From assembly GCA_037576195.1 (NCBI GenBank), contig CM075101.1:27342001-27406000 (forward strand): a stretch of 64,000 nucleotides of DNA, in the 5' to 3' direction. The stretch is from Phytoseiulus persimilis. Lineage: Eukaryota; Arthropoda; Arachnida; Mesostigmata; Phytoseiidae. A program made the position numbers and the translations under genes. The notes below the pieces were generated by a model. The model saw nothing but the letters and a program-made list of their open reading frames with translations, searched no databases and was not told the DNA's origin. This document shows, piece by piece, positions 1 to 10,504 of this stretch; position 1 is the stretch's first letter; each line of letters opens with the position of its first letter.

Positions 1-2008
1 AGGGCCAAGCTTCCTCCAAATTCAACGAGGCGATTCTGCTATCAATGCCTCTCTAAGGTACCCAAGCACGGGGTTGAGGAATTCGTAATGGGACACCACA
101 GACAAGAGAAAGCTGAAAACTCCCGAAGGCTTCGGCTGCCTCTCTCAACGAGCAGCGACCCCGATTCTCTACGATTGCGGAGCTTGTGAGCCACTGACTC
201 ACCTTAACGAGACGCCACGTTAGAAGGAGATAGAAATATTGCGAGCTTCCACAGCGCGGTCTCCTCTATCTTATCGATTCCACCCTTTAGGCAGGTTCGC
301 TGCTGGCGCTTGCGAAATCCCCCTTCTGGACCACCACATTTATTTGGATGTGCGGATATTCGTTCCCTGAACCGTTCGTCGTGAGACATGAAATTCAGCA
401 TAGCCTAATCCAGGACTCAATTTAGTAGGAAATGTAGGCGGAAGACACTGTGTCGAGTGCGAAGCTGGAATATGAGTGCAACACGATCGTTATGGCGTCT
501 CGATCCGTGTTCGAGATCCAATCAAAACAGAGCACATTCTACAGCTACTATGCAGCGGTCTCTTCATAAACCACACTAATCCATGACAACAGCTCAGGCT
601 CATAATGGGTGTTGTACGGCGAGCCATTCTGCAATGCGCTTATTCCAAGCTTCTCCTGAACAAAAAGTCAACGGGCTGAAGATACCCATCGCGATGTTGA
701 TTGCGAACGAAAGCTGAGACCTATATGGGACAAGAGAAAGTCTCCTCAGTGTTATACTCCAAGCGCGGATGACACGTTATGCTTGCACGGGGGGATATCG
801 CCTCTCGTTCGAATCCAACGATTCGCCGCTTCCGGTTGCGCTTCAGCGCTGTCTGTTCGACTGCGGTGCGATCTCGTTCAATGTTGTTGCTGCTCTTCAC
901 TGCTTACGTGAGTTTGGAGAGATGTTTGTCAACAGGAATTGTTGGCTGGCTCTGTATTCGCTCTTGGTTGGCTGTGAGGACGATGGGCAGGTTTACTACG
1001 ACAATATCAGTTGATGGCAGGCAAAGTCCAAGTAGAGCACAGGGAAATTCTCGAGAGCAAGTGTTGGTTGGACTTTGACGTCAGAACAAAGGTCCATTGG
1101 GTTGATTCAAGAACTGATTATCTAGTCTACGTCACTCAGCAAAAATTCACTCCCGAGCTGTTTGAATTGTTCGGCAGCATCCGAGCTCTGCTGCACGCTC
1201 GCCGAGTGTAGAGGGCGCCTTCAGAGGCCTCGCCTAAGTCTGTCGAGTCTCTCAGAGGCGATGCCCGTTCGTAGCTAGTCAGCTGAAATCTCCGTAGCAT
1301 GGTGAGTGGCTTCTTGAGCGAGGTTCCCACAAGGTCGCTTGTGCAGGAATCGGTTGGTGGCTGGTCATTGGTGATTGATGTCACTGCCTCTGGTGAATTC
1401 TTCTAAGTTTGATTTCCTGAGTCGTACGGAGATCACTGATAGGCTTCCCGATATCGATCCCGAGTTTCTTTGATCGGAAATATTCAGGTAAAGAGGGTGA
1501 ACACGGACGCCTAGTTTTTCCCGGAACCTTGAGCGAACGCGAATCATATCTGATCGTCACTTAGTGGTCATAATATATCATTGGAACCTTGCCGAGTTTT
1601 GGATCGTCTTGAAGCAAAGTAACGTTATCCGCTATTGTATTGTCGATGACGCAGCGCGCATTGTCGTTCGCGTGGCTCAGATATTCTGTTTTCAGATGAC
1701 GCGGCGGTTGATAACGTTGAGATACTGGTTGGTCCGGTGAGCAACAAGTGCCCGAACGTCATCGAATATACAACTCGCTCTTGCACGCAATCCTCAAAGA
1801 AAGAGTTCCGCTGTGATTGTTTTGAGCTGTGTAGCACGAGCGCTCGCTCGGGGCGCGTGAATCTAGTTCTCGATAGGAGGAAACGCGCTCTTCCAGAGAG
1901 TCCTAACGGTTTCTACGTTTCCAGTCGGCTTTGCACGCGGACGTGAAACTTTCCTAGAAGAGAGCGCTTGTTTTTTTTGGAGAGGGAGAAGCCCCACAAC
2001 AGGGATAA
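1..2008. other. Left edge, no supported gene
   Basis: No conserved protein was recognised here. A good minus-strand splice donor (AAG then GTGAGTC) lies at about 197-205, with open minus-strand sequence from 401 down to it, so the end of an exon of a gene entering from the right is possible. On the plus strand an ATG at 881 begins nine mostly hydrophobic codons ending in a clean GTGAGT donor at 908, but no convincing second exon follows. Both are too weak to call. Confidence 0.4.
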
Positions 2009-2053
2009 ATGTTCAGGACGCACAAGGCTCTGCCTATAGGCAGAGCGATCGCG

Positions 2054-2782
2054 ATGAACAGTGAGGCAAAGTTCTTCAAACCTGTCACCCACGTCATCTT
2101 CGACATGGACGGTCTTCTGCTGGACACGGTGCCGATCTACAACGAGATGATGCGATCAGTGGTAGTTGAGCAAGGCTACGTCTTCACACGACTACTACAG
2201 AAGCAGCTGCTCGGGAGGAACAGAATCAACTGTGCGGAACTCATCGTCGAACATTGTCAGAACTCTCTCACCCTTGAGGAGTGTTTGAGGCAAATCGGCA
2301 AAAATCACGCAAAACTCCTATCACGCTGCAGGCTCCTGCCAGGAGCCGAGAGACTTATACGACACCTGCACCAGCACGGAATCCCGATGGCTGTCGGCAC
2401 CAGCAGCTCAACAAGATCCGTGGCTATCAAGACAAGTGCACACAGCGAACTCTTCTCCCTGATTCATCACACGACCTGCGGACTTGACGATCCAGACGTT
2501 TCTTATGGGAAACCAGCGCCGGACATCTTCCTCGCGGCGGCTGAAAGATTCGAGGAGCCCCCGAATCCTTCTGAGTGCCTGGTGCTTGAGGATGCCGTGA
2601 ACGGTGTAGAAGCCGCGAGGGCTGCAGGCATGCAAGTCGTTCTAGTGTCAAGGGACGAAAAATCGCCTCTAGCAACCCTGCAGCTCAGAAGTCTCTCGGA
2701 GTTCGAGCCCGAGCTCTTCGGGTTGCCACCTTTCCGGAAAGCAACGATGTCCTTCTCAGATCGCATATACGATGATCTTTGA
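2054..2782 (+). CDS. Pseudouridine-5'-phosphatase-like HAD hydrolase (GS1-like)
   Basis: The protein carries all four haloacid dehalogenase motifs. Counting from the upstream ATG at 2009, motif I is FDMDGLLLDT at residues 31-40 (nucleophile D32, acid/base D34), motif II is the T131-S run, motif III is K168 in YGKPAPDIF, and motif IV is E194-D195 in EDAVNGVEAA. The C-terminus EPELFGLPPF closely resembles the human pseudouridine-5'-phosphatase (PUDP/HDHD1) ending. That family dephosphorylates pseudouridine 5'-phosphate in the cytosol during RNA catabolism. I prefer the ATG at 2054 (242 residues) because it has a G at -3 and gives the usual short leader before motif I; the ATG at 2009 adds 15 residues. 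There are no introns. An AATAAA lies about 150 bases past the stop. The substrate is inferred from family resemblance; another small HAD phosphatase role is possible. Confidence 0.9.
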   Translation: MNSEAKFFKPVTHVIFDMDGLLLDTVPIYNEMMRSVVVEQGYVFTRLLQKQLLGRNRINCAELIVEHCQNSLTLEECLRQIGKNHAKLLSRCRLLPGAERLIRHLHQHGIPMAVGTSSSTRSVAIKTSAHSELFSLIHHTTCGLDDPDVSYGKPAPDIFLAAAERFEEPPNPSECLVLEDAVNGVEAARAAGMQVVLVSRDEKSPLATLQLRSLSEFEPELFGLPPFRKATMSFSDRIYDDL

Positions 2783-2933
2783 TTCCTTCAGATTGTGTGA
2801 AGGGTATTTATTGTGTCGGCATCGTCAGACTATCCGGATACTGCATGAGCGATTTCAAGGAGTTCCATGCAGCAATGAACAAATGTAAAAATAATGTGTC
2901 TGTAACAACTCATGAGTCAAAAACCATCGATTC

Positions 2934-2939
2934 AATAAA
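2934..2939 (+). terminator. Polyadenylation signal AATAAA
   Basis: A canonical AATAAA follows the HAD phosphatase stop codon by about 150 bases on the same strand, giving a plausible short 3' UTR. Confidence 0.55.
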
Positions 2940-3979
2940 TGTAAGTTGGTCAAAACTCACGAATCAATTTTTGAGACAATGAGAGATCGATAATCTATGT
3001 AATCTCTTCCCTCGTTGAACGACAGGAGTCCCTCAAGGGCTCCGAGGTCTTCCTCCGTTTTCTCTCTAGCACTGCTAAGAGTTTGAAGTGTTTCCCTTGG
3101 CAGCGCGAGCATCATTCAAGAGTCACAATGCCAAGCTCGTCGTAACATTTTCTTCCAAAATCGTGAAATCTGACCCACGTGAGTGACCTGTGGCAGGGTG
3201 GCCTTCTCGATCGATTCCCTCGACCAGAAGTCGCCAGGGTCACGGTTAGACGTCTCGAACACTGATTTCCATGAAAGAACTCTCCTTGTAGACGTTTCGC
3301 TGAGTGGAGGGGATCTGGAGAAGCCCAAATCAGAATTGCATCAAGACTTTCGAGGAAAAAAATTGGTGCCCGAAGAAGGTTCTCGAACGACGTCGAAGAC
3401 TGACCGTGGCATTGTTCGGAAATCTTTACCTGATGTATCATCCCAGCGCGATGCTGTTCCCGCTTCCCTCATGTCGATTCATAGATGGTAGAAGTTATTC
3501 GAGTCGGTCGAGAAATCGTGTTGTGGCTCAGTGAGCGTTTCTATCCGCAGACAGAAGTTCTCTCTCGGATGCAGACGGAGATCGCAGCTTTTAGGAGCCC
3601 CATCATCGTTCAACCCACTTAAATGGACGTATGCGCTCCAAACTTGCTATAGCAGACTCGCCGTTACTGCGAGAGCGACTCTGTTGGAACGAGCGAAAAT
3701 AACTTGAAAACACGGACGACACCAGGACCGAACATCCACAGGATCGGCAACTCCGTCCTGAAGGGGCCCGTACCGAGCAGAAAACACCGCATGTCTCATC
3801 CCAAGAGCGTTCAAAGTTTGATAGGTTCAGAGGAGCTATGTATGCGAGAACTCTCATATCACGCAAACCGTCGCCGGTATCGACCAGCTCCTGAAGCCTA
3901 TGGACACCCCAAACTTTTCGGGCGCACAGTCGTAGTGAATGATCCATTTGTGATTATCTTCCATAGTAGCCTTCCTCGC
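2940..3979. other. Intergenic, no supported gene
   Basis: This stretch separates the ends of two convergent genes, the HAD phosphatase (+) and the gustatory receptor (-). Open frames here are short, overlap on both strands and show no recognisable motif. It probably contains the 3' UTR of the receptor gene at its right end. Confidence 0.5.
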
Positions 3980-5179
3980 TCAAAAAGCCTCTCTAATTTT
4001 TTCGACGGGCACCTGCTTAACATCTATCTTGTCTAGGGCGTGATTGAAATTTACATCGAATTGTAGAATTATGGAGACGCAGGAGATCATTCCGACGAAG
4101 AATTTGACAGTCGTGGCTTTGCACAGGACGAAGGAGTCCCACACCATCACAGCATCTCGGATGGAGTCGAAATCGACGATTCGTCGCACCTCCGACCACA
4201 ACATGAGATGACGAACTTCATGGGTGAGCGTGAGCTCGGTTATGTAATCCGTGGCTTCGCGGAGCTTCCGTATGAAGAACATGGTTGTTGAGGAGAGAAC
4301 CAGCAGCTCGAATGTGGAATGAAGCCCACAAAAGACGAAAATAAGCACTTCGAGAGGTCTCTGTTGTTTTGAGCGAGCTACCACTCCGACATAGATGAAC
4401 AACAAGTAATACGAGAACAGCTTGAAATATAGCACCAGAATCGGAAGGGAGAACACGGCATTGATGCGGGACACTTTTGCCCGCAGACTGTACTTGAAAG
4501 CCACAGCTTCGTGACAAACCCACAGGAGGTCCACGAGTTCTTTCTCTTTGACGTGGTTGGACACTCTGTCTTTGAAACAGCACACTTGATCACAGAGACT
4601 GACGGCTGCCATGAGGTACACAACCATGGAGAGATCGTAGGCCATGCGGATGGGACTAAACACGGTTTGGAGCACAACATCCGACAGTGCGGCCTTGCTG
4701 CGGCTCTGCCATTCGTGGGTTGCTTGAACCACGGCCCGTATGATCGGAGAAATAACGGCCAGGTAGCGTAGGATCCGCACATATTTACAACGCACTCGAC
4801 CGCACCGGATGAATTCGACGAGATTGCTCTCGTAGCGTCTCAGAAGCGTGAAGCAGTACAGATGAGCGACCATGTCCACGACGAGCAGTGCTGTCCGCAT
4901 CATCTGCGTGATGGAAACTGGTTGTGGGGAGTCTCGTTTGAGTCGACATTCGTTGCTCATGTTGTACACTGTCACGACGAGTGCCAGTAGGGTCAGCACA
5001 AGCCAAACAAGGCCCAAGTTCCGCAGGCAAGCCTCTTTTATTGACAGTCTCTTCGAGGTTATCCAGATGCCCACGAGTTTGAAGAAAATCTCCATCATAC
5101 GCACCTCCACATGACTCGGGGACCCGGGGTCTACAGAAGGTAGTTTTTCACATTTTTTCGAAGTCTTGTCACAGTACAT
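3980..5179 (-). CDS. Gustatory receptor-like seven-TM protein
   Basis: The 399-residue product has about seven hydrophobic segments. The last one, ATTVKFFVGMISCVSIILQF, resembles the TM7 signature of arthropod gustatory receptors (TY-hydrophobic-QF type), followed by a tail of about 20 residues as in that family. These receptors form ligand-gated cation channels in chemosensory neurons, with an intracellular N-terminus. The open frame continues upstream to 5230, but its first ATG is at 5179; a second pair of ATGs lies at 5098/5095. The length of about 400 residues is typical. The gene is intronless over its whole length, whereas many insect Gr genes keep introns near the 3' end. The TM7 motif is a variant, with TTVKFF in place of TY. 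The family call rests on topology plus TM7; ligand and expression cannot be told from sequence. Confidence 0.72.
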   Translation of the reverse strand: MYCDKTSKKCEKLPSVDPGSPSHVEVRMMEIFFKLVGIWITSKRLSIKEACLRNLGLVWLVLTLLALVVTVYNMSNECRLKRDSPQPVSITQMMRTALLVVDMVAHLYCFTLLRRYESNLVEFIRCGRVRCKYVRILRYLAVISPIIRAVVQATHEWQSRSKAALSDVVLQTVFSPIRMAYDLSMVVYLMAAVSLCDQVCCFKDRVSNHVKEKELVDLLWVCHEAVAFKYSLRAKVSRINAVFSLPILVLYFKLFSYYLLFIYVGVVARSKQQRPLEVLIFVFCGLHSTFELLVLSSTTMFFIRKLREATDYITELTLTHEVRHLMLWSEVRRIVDFDSIRDAVMVWDSFVLCKATTVKFFVGMISCVSIILQFDVNFNHALDKIDVKQVPVEKIREAF

Positions 5180-5386
5180 CCTGTTGACCGGAATTTCAGG
5201 GTTGAGGCGTCGAAGGATGGAAGCCGGCAACCCAGACGACCTTATCTGGACGGCCGGGAAAGGGTCTCCAGGGCTCCGAGGGTCCGCAGGGTGGAGTATG
5301 TAATTGTGTTTGCACGACTGTGTGTATCCTGTTCAACCTTTCGTAAGCACAGAGATAGCGATTCCTCGCGATGCATTCCGTTACTT

Positions 5387-5392
5387 TTTATT
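5387..5392 (-). terminator. Polyadenylation signal AATAAA (minus strand)
   Basis: The plus strand reads TTTATT here. It lies about 155 bases downstream of the stop of the small secreted-peptide gene on the minus strand and is the best candidate for its 3' end. Confidence 0.5.
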
Positions 5393-5545
5393 CAGAAAAA
5401 GAATCATTGTGAAGGTTCTTCGAGATCTTCGTCCGGGGTCTGGCGGCTGCCGCGGCCTGCTGGCCCACCGGAACGGCCTGGTTTCCCCATTGGAGGAGAA
5501 CCTCCCGGCTGGAAACGTGATTATGGGGATTAGCTAGATCGAGTC

Positions 5546-5701
5546 TCAGAGCTCGGAGTCTCGGAGGGAGTCATCAACTGGAAATACCTTCATGCCGTTC
5601 CCAGAACCCGTCGGTGTTTCGCCCTGGGGAGGCGCTTCGTCTGCAGAAGCGATGCTGAGGAAGAGGACGAACAATAGGGAGAAGACGACGAGGATTTTCA
5701 T
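5546..5701 (-). CDS. Small secreted peptide precursor (51 aa)
   Basis: The ATG at 5701 opens a 51-residue frame that starts MKILVVFSLLFVLFLSIASA, a textbook signal peptide with a likely cleavage after ASA. The mature part, about 31 residues, is acidic and rich in Pro, Gly and Ser, with no cysteine and no clear dibasic processing site. The open frame extends upstream, but without another ATG. A TATA-like element sits about 65 bases upstream and an AATAAA about 155 bases downstream, so this looks like a complete short transcription unit. I recognise no family. A secreted peptide of the cuticle, gland or gut is possible, but the role is unknown. Confidence 0.6.
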   Translation of the reverse strand: MKILVVFSLLFVLFLSIASADEAPPQGETPTGSGNGMKVFPVDDSLRDSEL

Positions 5702-5763
5702 GTTTGGGCTCGACTTTGCCACGACTGTCCACAGAATTCCCGATCTGGTCGTGGGAGCGGTCC

Positions 5764-5769
5764 ATATAT
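5764..5769 (-). promoter_or_regulatory. TATA-like box of the secreted-peptide gene
   Basis: On the minus strand the sequence reads TTCATATATGGACC, an AT run of TATA type, centred about 65 bases before the ATG at 5701. With the usual spacing of about 30 bases it would place the transcription start near 5735 and give a 5' UTR of about 35 bases. Confidence 0.4.
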
Positions 5770-5789
5770 GAAGGAGCAGGCGCAGCAAG

Positions 5790-6565
5790 TAGGTGGCATC
5801 GTCGCTCCCATTTCTGAAAGGTTCATTCCGCCCGAAAGCACGAGACTGCGTAGCGACGCTCAGATGACGCGGCTCGATAAGATAGTGGCCGCGATAGAAA
5901 GCCGTGTGGGCCCCGCTGTCTGCGCCGACGGCTTATTCGGACCTGAATGAACGACAAGGATAGTGATAGTCTTGCAGATAAGGCTGTTAGCGTTAATGTT
6001 CGTCGCCACAAGAATCACTTGCGATCACGAGACTGGCGTTCGCCTCGCACCACTCCATCCACGCCAGCTATTACCTCCGGCTCCATTGATCTCTGTGCAG
6101 CCCACGAGCGGCTCCTGCAAAGCATCGGATCGCCGAAAGTCAGACCGTGGCGTATCCTCGCCCCCCCCCCCCCTCCCCCGCAATAAAAACCGCCATTATC
6201 CCAATCCGTTCTGATGTCGATCGCCACGCGTCTCGATCGAGGGAGCCCATGCATAGTTACAGCGTTATTATTTTCGCTGTTTGGCAAGTGGACTTGAATC
6301 GCAGGCTTCAGCTAATGCGACCCCGGCAACTATTAATAGCCGCTAATACAGCGCTTGGTCGACCCTTGACGGTACGTTTGGCTGGCCGCGGCGCGAGGAG
6401 TACTCTTTGAGTAGCAAAACGTGTAGTCTCACAACTCCCCTGCAAGACATCGTCCAGCTAAGCCGGAGCTGCTCTGAGAACCGCCAAAACCCCGCAGCCC
6501 TCTCTAGTTTCCAGCAACGAACTGCAGATCTATCCGACGGTTGTGCATGGCTCATTTCCCGACCC
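5790..6565. other. Intergenic with poly-C tract
   Basis: The region holds a run of 13 C, one T and 5 C at 6161-6179, then AATAAA at 6182-6187 on the plus strand. A 60-codon plus-strand frame from an ATG at 5768 overlaps the promoter of the secreted-peptide gene; it looks protein-like but has no support beyond being open. No other gene is supported. Confidence 0.4.
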
Positions 6566-7430
6566 CTATTCCGTTAACTTGAGCGCCATCTCTCCATACA
6601 TTGTTTGACTGACTTTTCGAATGCCGAGAGGTCCAAGCAGCGTAATGATTCCGACCAAACAAATGGTGATTACAACTAGCAAACACGCATTCAGGCACTC
6701 TGTGAGATACCGGCTGGGGCGGCGTGACGTGTTCGTCGTCGCAGTACGAGTCGGTCCTCGGCGGCGATGATCGGCCGTGCAGCTAACATTACACACGGAT
6801 ACCGGACCCACCATCGTGCACAGCCACCAACCAACGAACCAACAAGTGCGCATGGCAGACCAGTGCGGCGGTGCGAAACAATTCTGGACTCGTCGTCGTG
6901 TTGTGAGCCCCATGAGTTCAGTTTGCACAACGGCAGCCAAGAGCCGAGCGATGAACTCGACGCGGAAATCACAACTTCCGGATAGTCATTTAGTGAGGCC
7001 TAATCTCCCACGAGTGCCTCGCATTCACGCTGGACCGGTCTGGCACTGTTGGACCGGGCAGGCCGCTCACTCCGGTATGCTCCAGCCATTTATCGTCTCC
7101 GCTGCTTGAACGACCGGTTTCCTATAGTACGGAAGGATCTCTTCCGCGATGCGATCGGTCCTGCAACGAGAGAGAATCTTCATCGGTCCAAATAACAAGG
7201 TTGTCCTGCTCGCTCGATTGACTCTCCTCCATGCGCACCTGAAACGCGAGCGATGTGGTATACGACGGGCTTCCAGAATGAATCTCTGAGGAGTGCGAGC
7301 CTCGCAACGAATCGGTTCGGGAAGAATCGGGCGATTCGCTGCTCTCATTGGTCACGACGGAACGTCCGAAGATTGTGGTCATCGTCGTCGAAGCCTCCGA
7401 AGGTTTCATGAGGGAAACGGAGTGCTGCAT
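6566..7430 (-). CDS. Unknown three-exon protein with C-terminal TM anchor
   Basis: Three minus-strand exons join in phase: 7430-7264, 7160-7071 and 6713-6566, encoding 134 residues. The acceptors (TCTCGTTGCAG at 7161, CGCCCCAG at 6714) and the donor GTGAGC at 7070 are good; the donor at 7263 (GTATAC) is weaker. The N-terminal half (residues 1-56) is Ser/Thr-rich and likely disordered. It is followed by a charged stretch (EEILPYYRKP) and one transmembrane helix at about residues 93-117, rich in Leu, Ile and Val, then a 17-residue tail. I recognise no family. The start ATG at 7430 is the first in the frame of exon 1; that same spot can also be read as an acceptor (CCATGCAG), so an extra 5' exon is possible. 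The gene lies head-to-head with the next one. Confidence 0.5.
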
Positions 7431-7843
7431 GGGGACAAAACGAGGCGATGCATGGAAGCATGAATATCCGGCAGCCGACGCGCCTTCCCTTCGGTTTCCA
7501 GTGCCAGCTCCACTGGGTTCTCTTCCGAGCGTACCGGATATGCGCCGGGCCGACGGCGGCGTATGATTCAATCCTCCCCACGCTCGAAGGTCATAGCTGC
7601 ACCACGTTGGTAGGCTACTGGAAGGGAACTCTCTCTTTTTCACGCTTCGAAGAACATCCGACCACCGGCTCGCCGGGCCCGGGCCATGGCAGAACGACGT
7701 TGGCCCCAGTTGCGTCAGGAATCTCGGAGCTATGTTCGAGCTCTAGACCATGTAGCGTTCCGCGACAACTCTCTTCCGTTCAATGATGCTACGGAGTGCC
7801 AAGGACTAACTGCTTCAGATATGTGGAAGAGCGGACAATTGAA
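7431..7843. promoter_or_regulatory. Putative shared divergent promoter region
   Basis: Only 413 bases separate the predicted start codons of the minus-strand anchored protein (7430) and the plus-strand six-cysteine protein (7844), so both promoters must lie here or overlap. No TATA box was noticed. The interval is GC-rich compared with its surroundings. If the minus gene has an extra 5' exon the gap would be smaller. Confidence 0.35.
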
Positions 7844-10442
7844 ATGAAGAGATCTGTCTTTTTTGGTGCTCTTCTTTGCTGCATTGCATCGGCCAAAGCA
7901 GGTGAGCGTTATACGTGGCCGCGATGGCCTTCATTCCGGCTTCATCTACTCCCGAATGGGTCCTGTAGCAAACGGAGTCGAGTGAGGGAGTTCGGAGAAC
8001 AGAGATTTAGGAACCGAGCTGAAAACACTGGAACGCTGCCTGAGAACAGACCTCCGACAGAGGAATCACTCCAAGCTGAACTCAAATCTGCCGGAAAAAT
8101 ACAGCTCGCGGAGTCGGTCTGCCGACGGAATCCGAAAATGCTCAAAGCAAAATCCGATCGTGAGTGGGAGCAGCCTGATCCGTCTGGAGACGAATAACCA
8201 CGACGTCGAGTTCGCTCCGTGAATTCTGCTTCAAGAAACTACGTTCTGTTCTCCGCGATGCGAGTCTCATTGGCCTGAGCCTATATTGTCATGGAGCCCC
8301 CCTAGCGTCCTGGATAGAGAAACCAAGATCCGAGACTTCAGCTCCGAAGTTGAGTGTGCTGCAACGACATCTGCCCATGGAACGCAAAAGGAGCACATCC
8401 GCGGCTTTTGAGTGGGCATGAGCGTTATACTTTCATCGGCCCATAGGAGTCCTAGAAATAATGGCAATAAATATCACATCGCTCCAGCCTCAAGTACGAT
8501 CTCTTCGCTCGGAATGCTCGGCTCGAGACCGCCCGTGAGATAGACGGTTCGCCCAGCCTGGAATTCACTCGAAACCATTCATACGCAGATCCCAGAGTGT
8601 GATCTGTTCGCGGGTGATTTCCAGCGCATCACGGGCACTTTGCGACCTTATAACATCCTCCGGAATATTGATTCTGATATCAGAGCGCAAGAGCTGTAAT
8701 AATCAATGAATATTCATGAATTTTCTCCTCTTTCCAGGCCCGGCGGCTGGCAAAGGTGATGGGGCCAAGAAGGAGTGCATGATTGACGCTTCCAAGGGAT
8801 GGTTCGATCCTTCAAACGTGTACAGCTGCCTGTCGGCTCAAAATTGCTGCAAAGAATACGGGAAGCCTTCGTGCTGCGCCAGCAAACCCACCATCGAGAT
8901 CGTGTACGTATCTCGTTCGCGCTCGATGCGGATTTATGACTCGCGTTTCATCACTCGCTGCGATTCATTTGCCCGTCGATCCCTCAGTTTCTCCTGTCCT
9001 GTGGCTGACCTGTCCCGTCCTACACTGCTGCCCTCGGCTGTTGATAGATTCATAAGTCCGAGTTAGCCGACAAAAATTCAGAGCATGAGCCGCGGCTGAG
9101 TAGGTTCGTTCTCAGCGCAAGTGTTCTCGGGATGCTCCGCCTCAACTGTCGCAGCTGCGTCATAGACCACTACTGCGTCGCTCGCTCCGTGTGAAGCATT
9201 TGCGACCATCAGGAGGCGATACGGATTGAACAAATAATGGGCAGAGTTCGGTGAATAAGCCTCGTGTGTCGAAGCCCTTGACCCGGGCTCGGTAGAGGCG
9301 GATCAGCTACGTTTCGCAGTGCGTGGGTGATATTCAGAGCATGAAACGTAAACAGATCCTTGACCCACCGGACGTGGGTGGTCGATGGAGGACTGGTGCG
9401 CCGGGCCAACTCGTCTCTGGGAGGTTTTAGATTTTGGACGGACGGCAGCCCACAGGAGTCCGGAAGAGGCAGCCTCCTCGCAAAAAGATCGAGCGGACGA
9501 CCGATAATATCAATTAGCTCAATGGAGCATACCAGATTTGCTTAAACGAGGGAGGACAATTTTCGGAGTCAGCGAACTGTGCGTGCCACGTGCTATACGA
9601 TCCCACGTGCTGTCGGCGTCTTGGCCAGCCGCTAATGAGTTTTTGTTTCAGGCAAGAACAGCTTCTGCTCTGGGGAGGATTATTCTCGTTCTTGACCCTT
9701 CTCGCAGTTTTGATCTACTGTCGAAGAACGGACGTACGTCTTTGTGAGGGACGCAAAGTGAACTGGTGCGGCCGTAACCGAGTGAGGACCATGCAGGACA
9801 CCTACTAAACGACTTGATGCGGGTCGTCAGCAGATTCTGCTGATGCTAACTCGGCTAGTTCCGATGGTGAATAGCATTCCTTTCGTTTACTTATCAACTA
9901 TCAATCATCACCGAAGAGTTATCATTTGTCCACTTCTTCCCCGGGCCGCATCACCCATGAGCAAGGCTCAGTCGATTCTGGCGTTCCGCGAATATTGCGT
10001 CCCGTTTCCGCGGCGCTCTGCTCGTGATTGAGCAGATTCCCCTCGAAACGCGTTGCTTCCGGATCCATCGCGTTCCTCGGAGGTCCCCTCCGCCTGATTC
10101 CATAATCTATGGGGAGCGAAATCCTGTTATCCCGTTTCACTGTTTGAATGAGAAGCTTTGAGCGGCCCCTCTCCGCCGTCTGTTTGATTCTGGTCACAGA
10201 AAGATCTGACCTGCAGCGCCGCGGTCGCCAAGCCTACCTTGGCACGAAACGCGCACCGCGAGCACGCCCACACATTCACGGACCATCGCGCCGAAGATCC
10301 GGAACATAAACTAAGCGAACATTTGTTCAAATTCCAGCCATCGGTCCCTGAAAAGCTGTATTGCTCAAGACTCGACGAAACGCCACTCGATAGCCTCATC
10401 GAGCATGGATGCAAGAGCAGTTTTGTATTTTCACCTCCGTAG
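7844..10442 (+). CDS. Shisa/WBP1/VOPP1-type six-cysteine single-pass membrane protein
   Basis: Four plus-strand exons join cleanly: 7844-7901 (phase 1), 8738-8903 (phase 2), 9652-9733 (phase 0) and 10200-10442, giving 182 residues. Donors are GTGAGC, GTACGT and GTACGT; acceptors are CTCTTTCCAG, TTTGTTTCAG and CTGGTCACAG. Residues 1-19 form a signal peptide. The ectodomain has exactly six cysteines (33, 50, 56, 57, 65, 66) in the order C, C, CC, CC, immediately followed by one TM helix at about 79-97 and a basic stop. This is the layout of the Shisa-like/WBP1/VOPP1/CYYR1 group of single-TM adaptor proteins, which act in endosomal and plasma membranes and often bind WW-domain proteins. The 80-residue tail is His- and charge-rich and lacks the usual PPxY motif, ending FSPP. 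AATAAA follows 57 bases after the stop. Confidence 0.75.
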
Positions 10443-10498
10443 TTTCTGAACTGCCCCCGAGCGTCGAACGCAGACAAAAATCCATGTAGACAGTCGTC

Positions 10499-10504
10499 AA
10501 TAAA
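10499..10504 (+). terminator. Polyadenylation signal AATAAA
   Basis: The signal lies 57 bases after the stop of the six-cysteine membrane protein on the same strand. It supports the exon at 10200-10442 as the last coding exon. Confidence 0.65.

Noticed and set aside
881..907. Hydrophobic mini-exon ATG plus GTGAGT donor
   Set aside because: Only nine codons; the sole in-phase continuation gives a 28-residue product of no recognisable kind.
5768..5950. Plus-strand 60-codon frame beginning at an ATG
   Set aside because: It overlaps the promoter of the secreted-peptide gene and has no splice, motif or polyadenylation support apart from an AATAAA 230 bases away.
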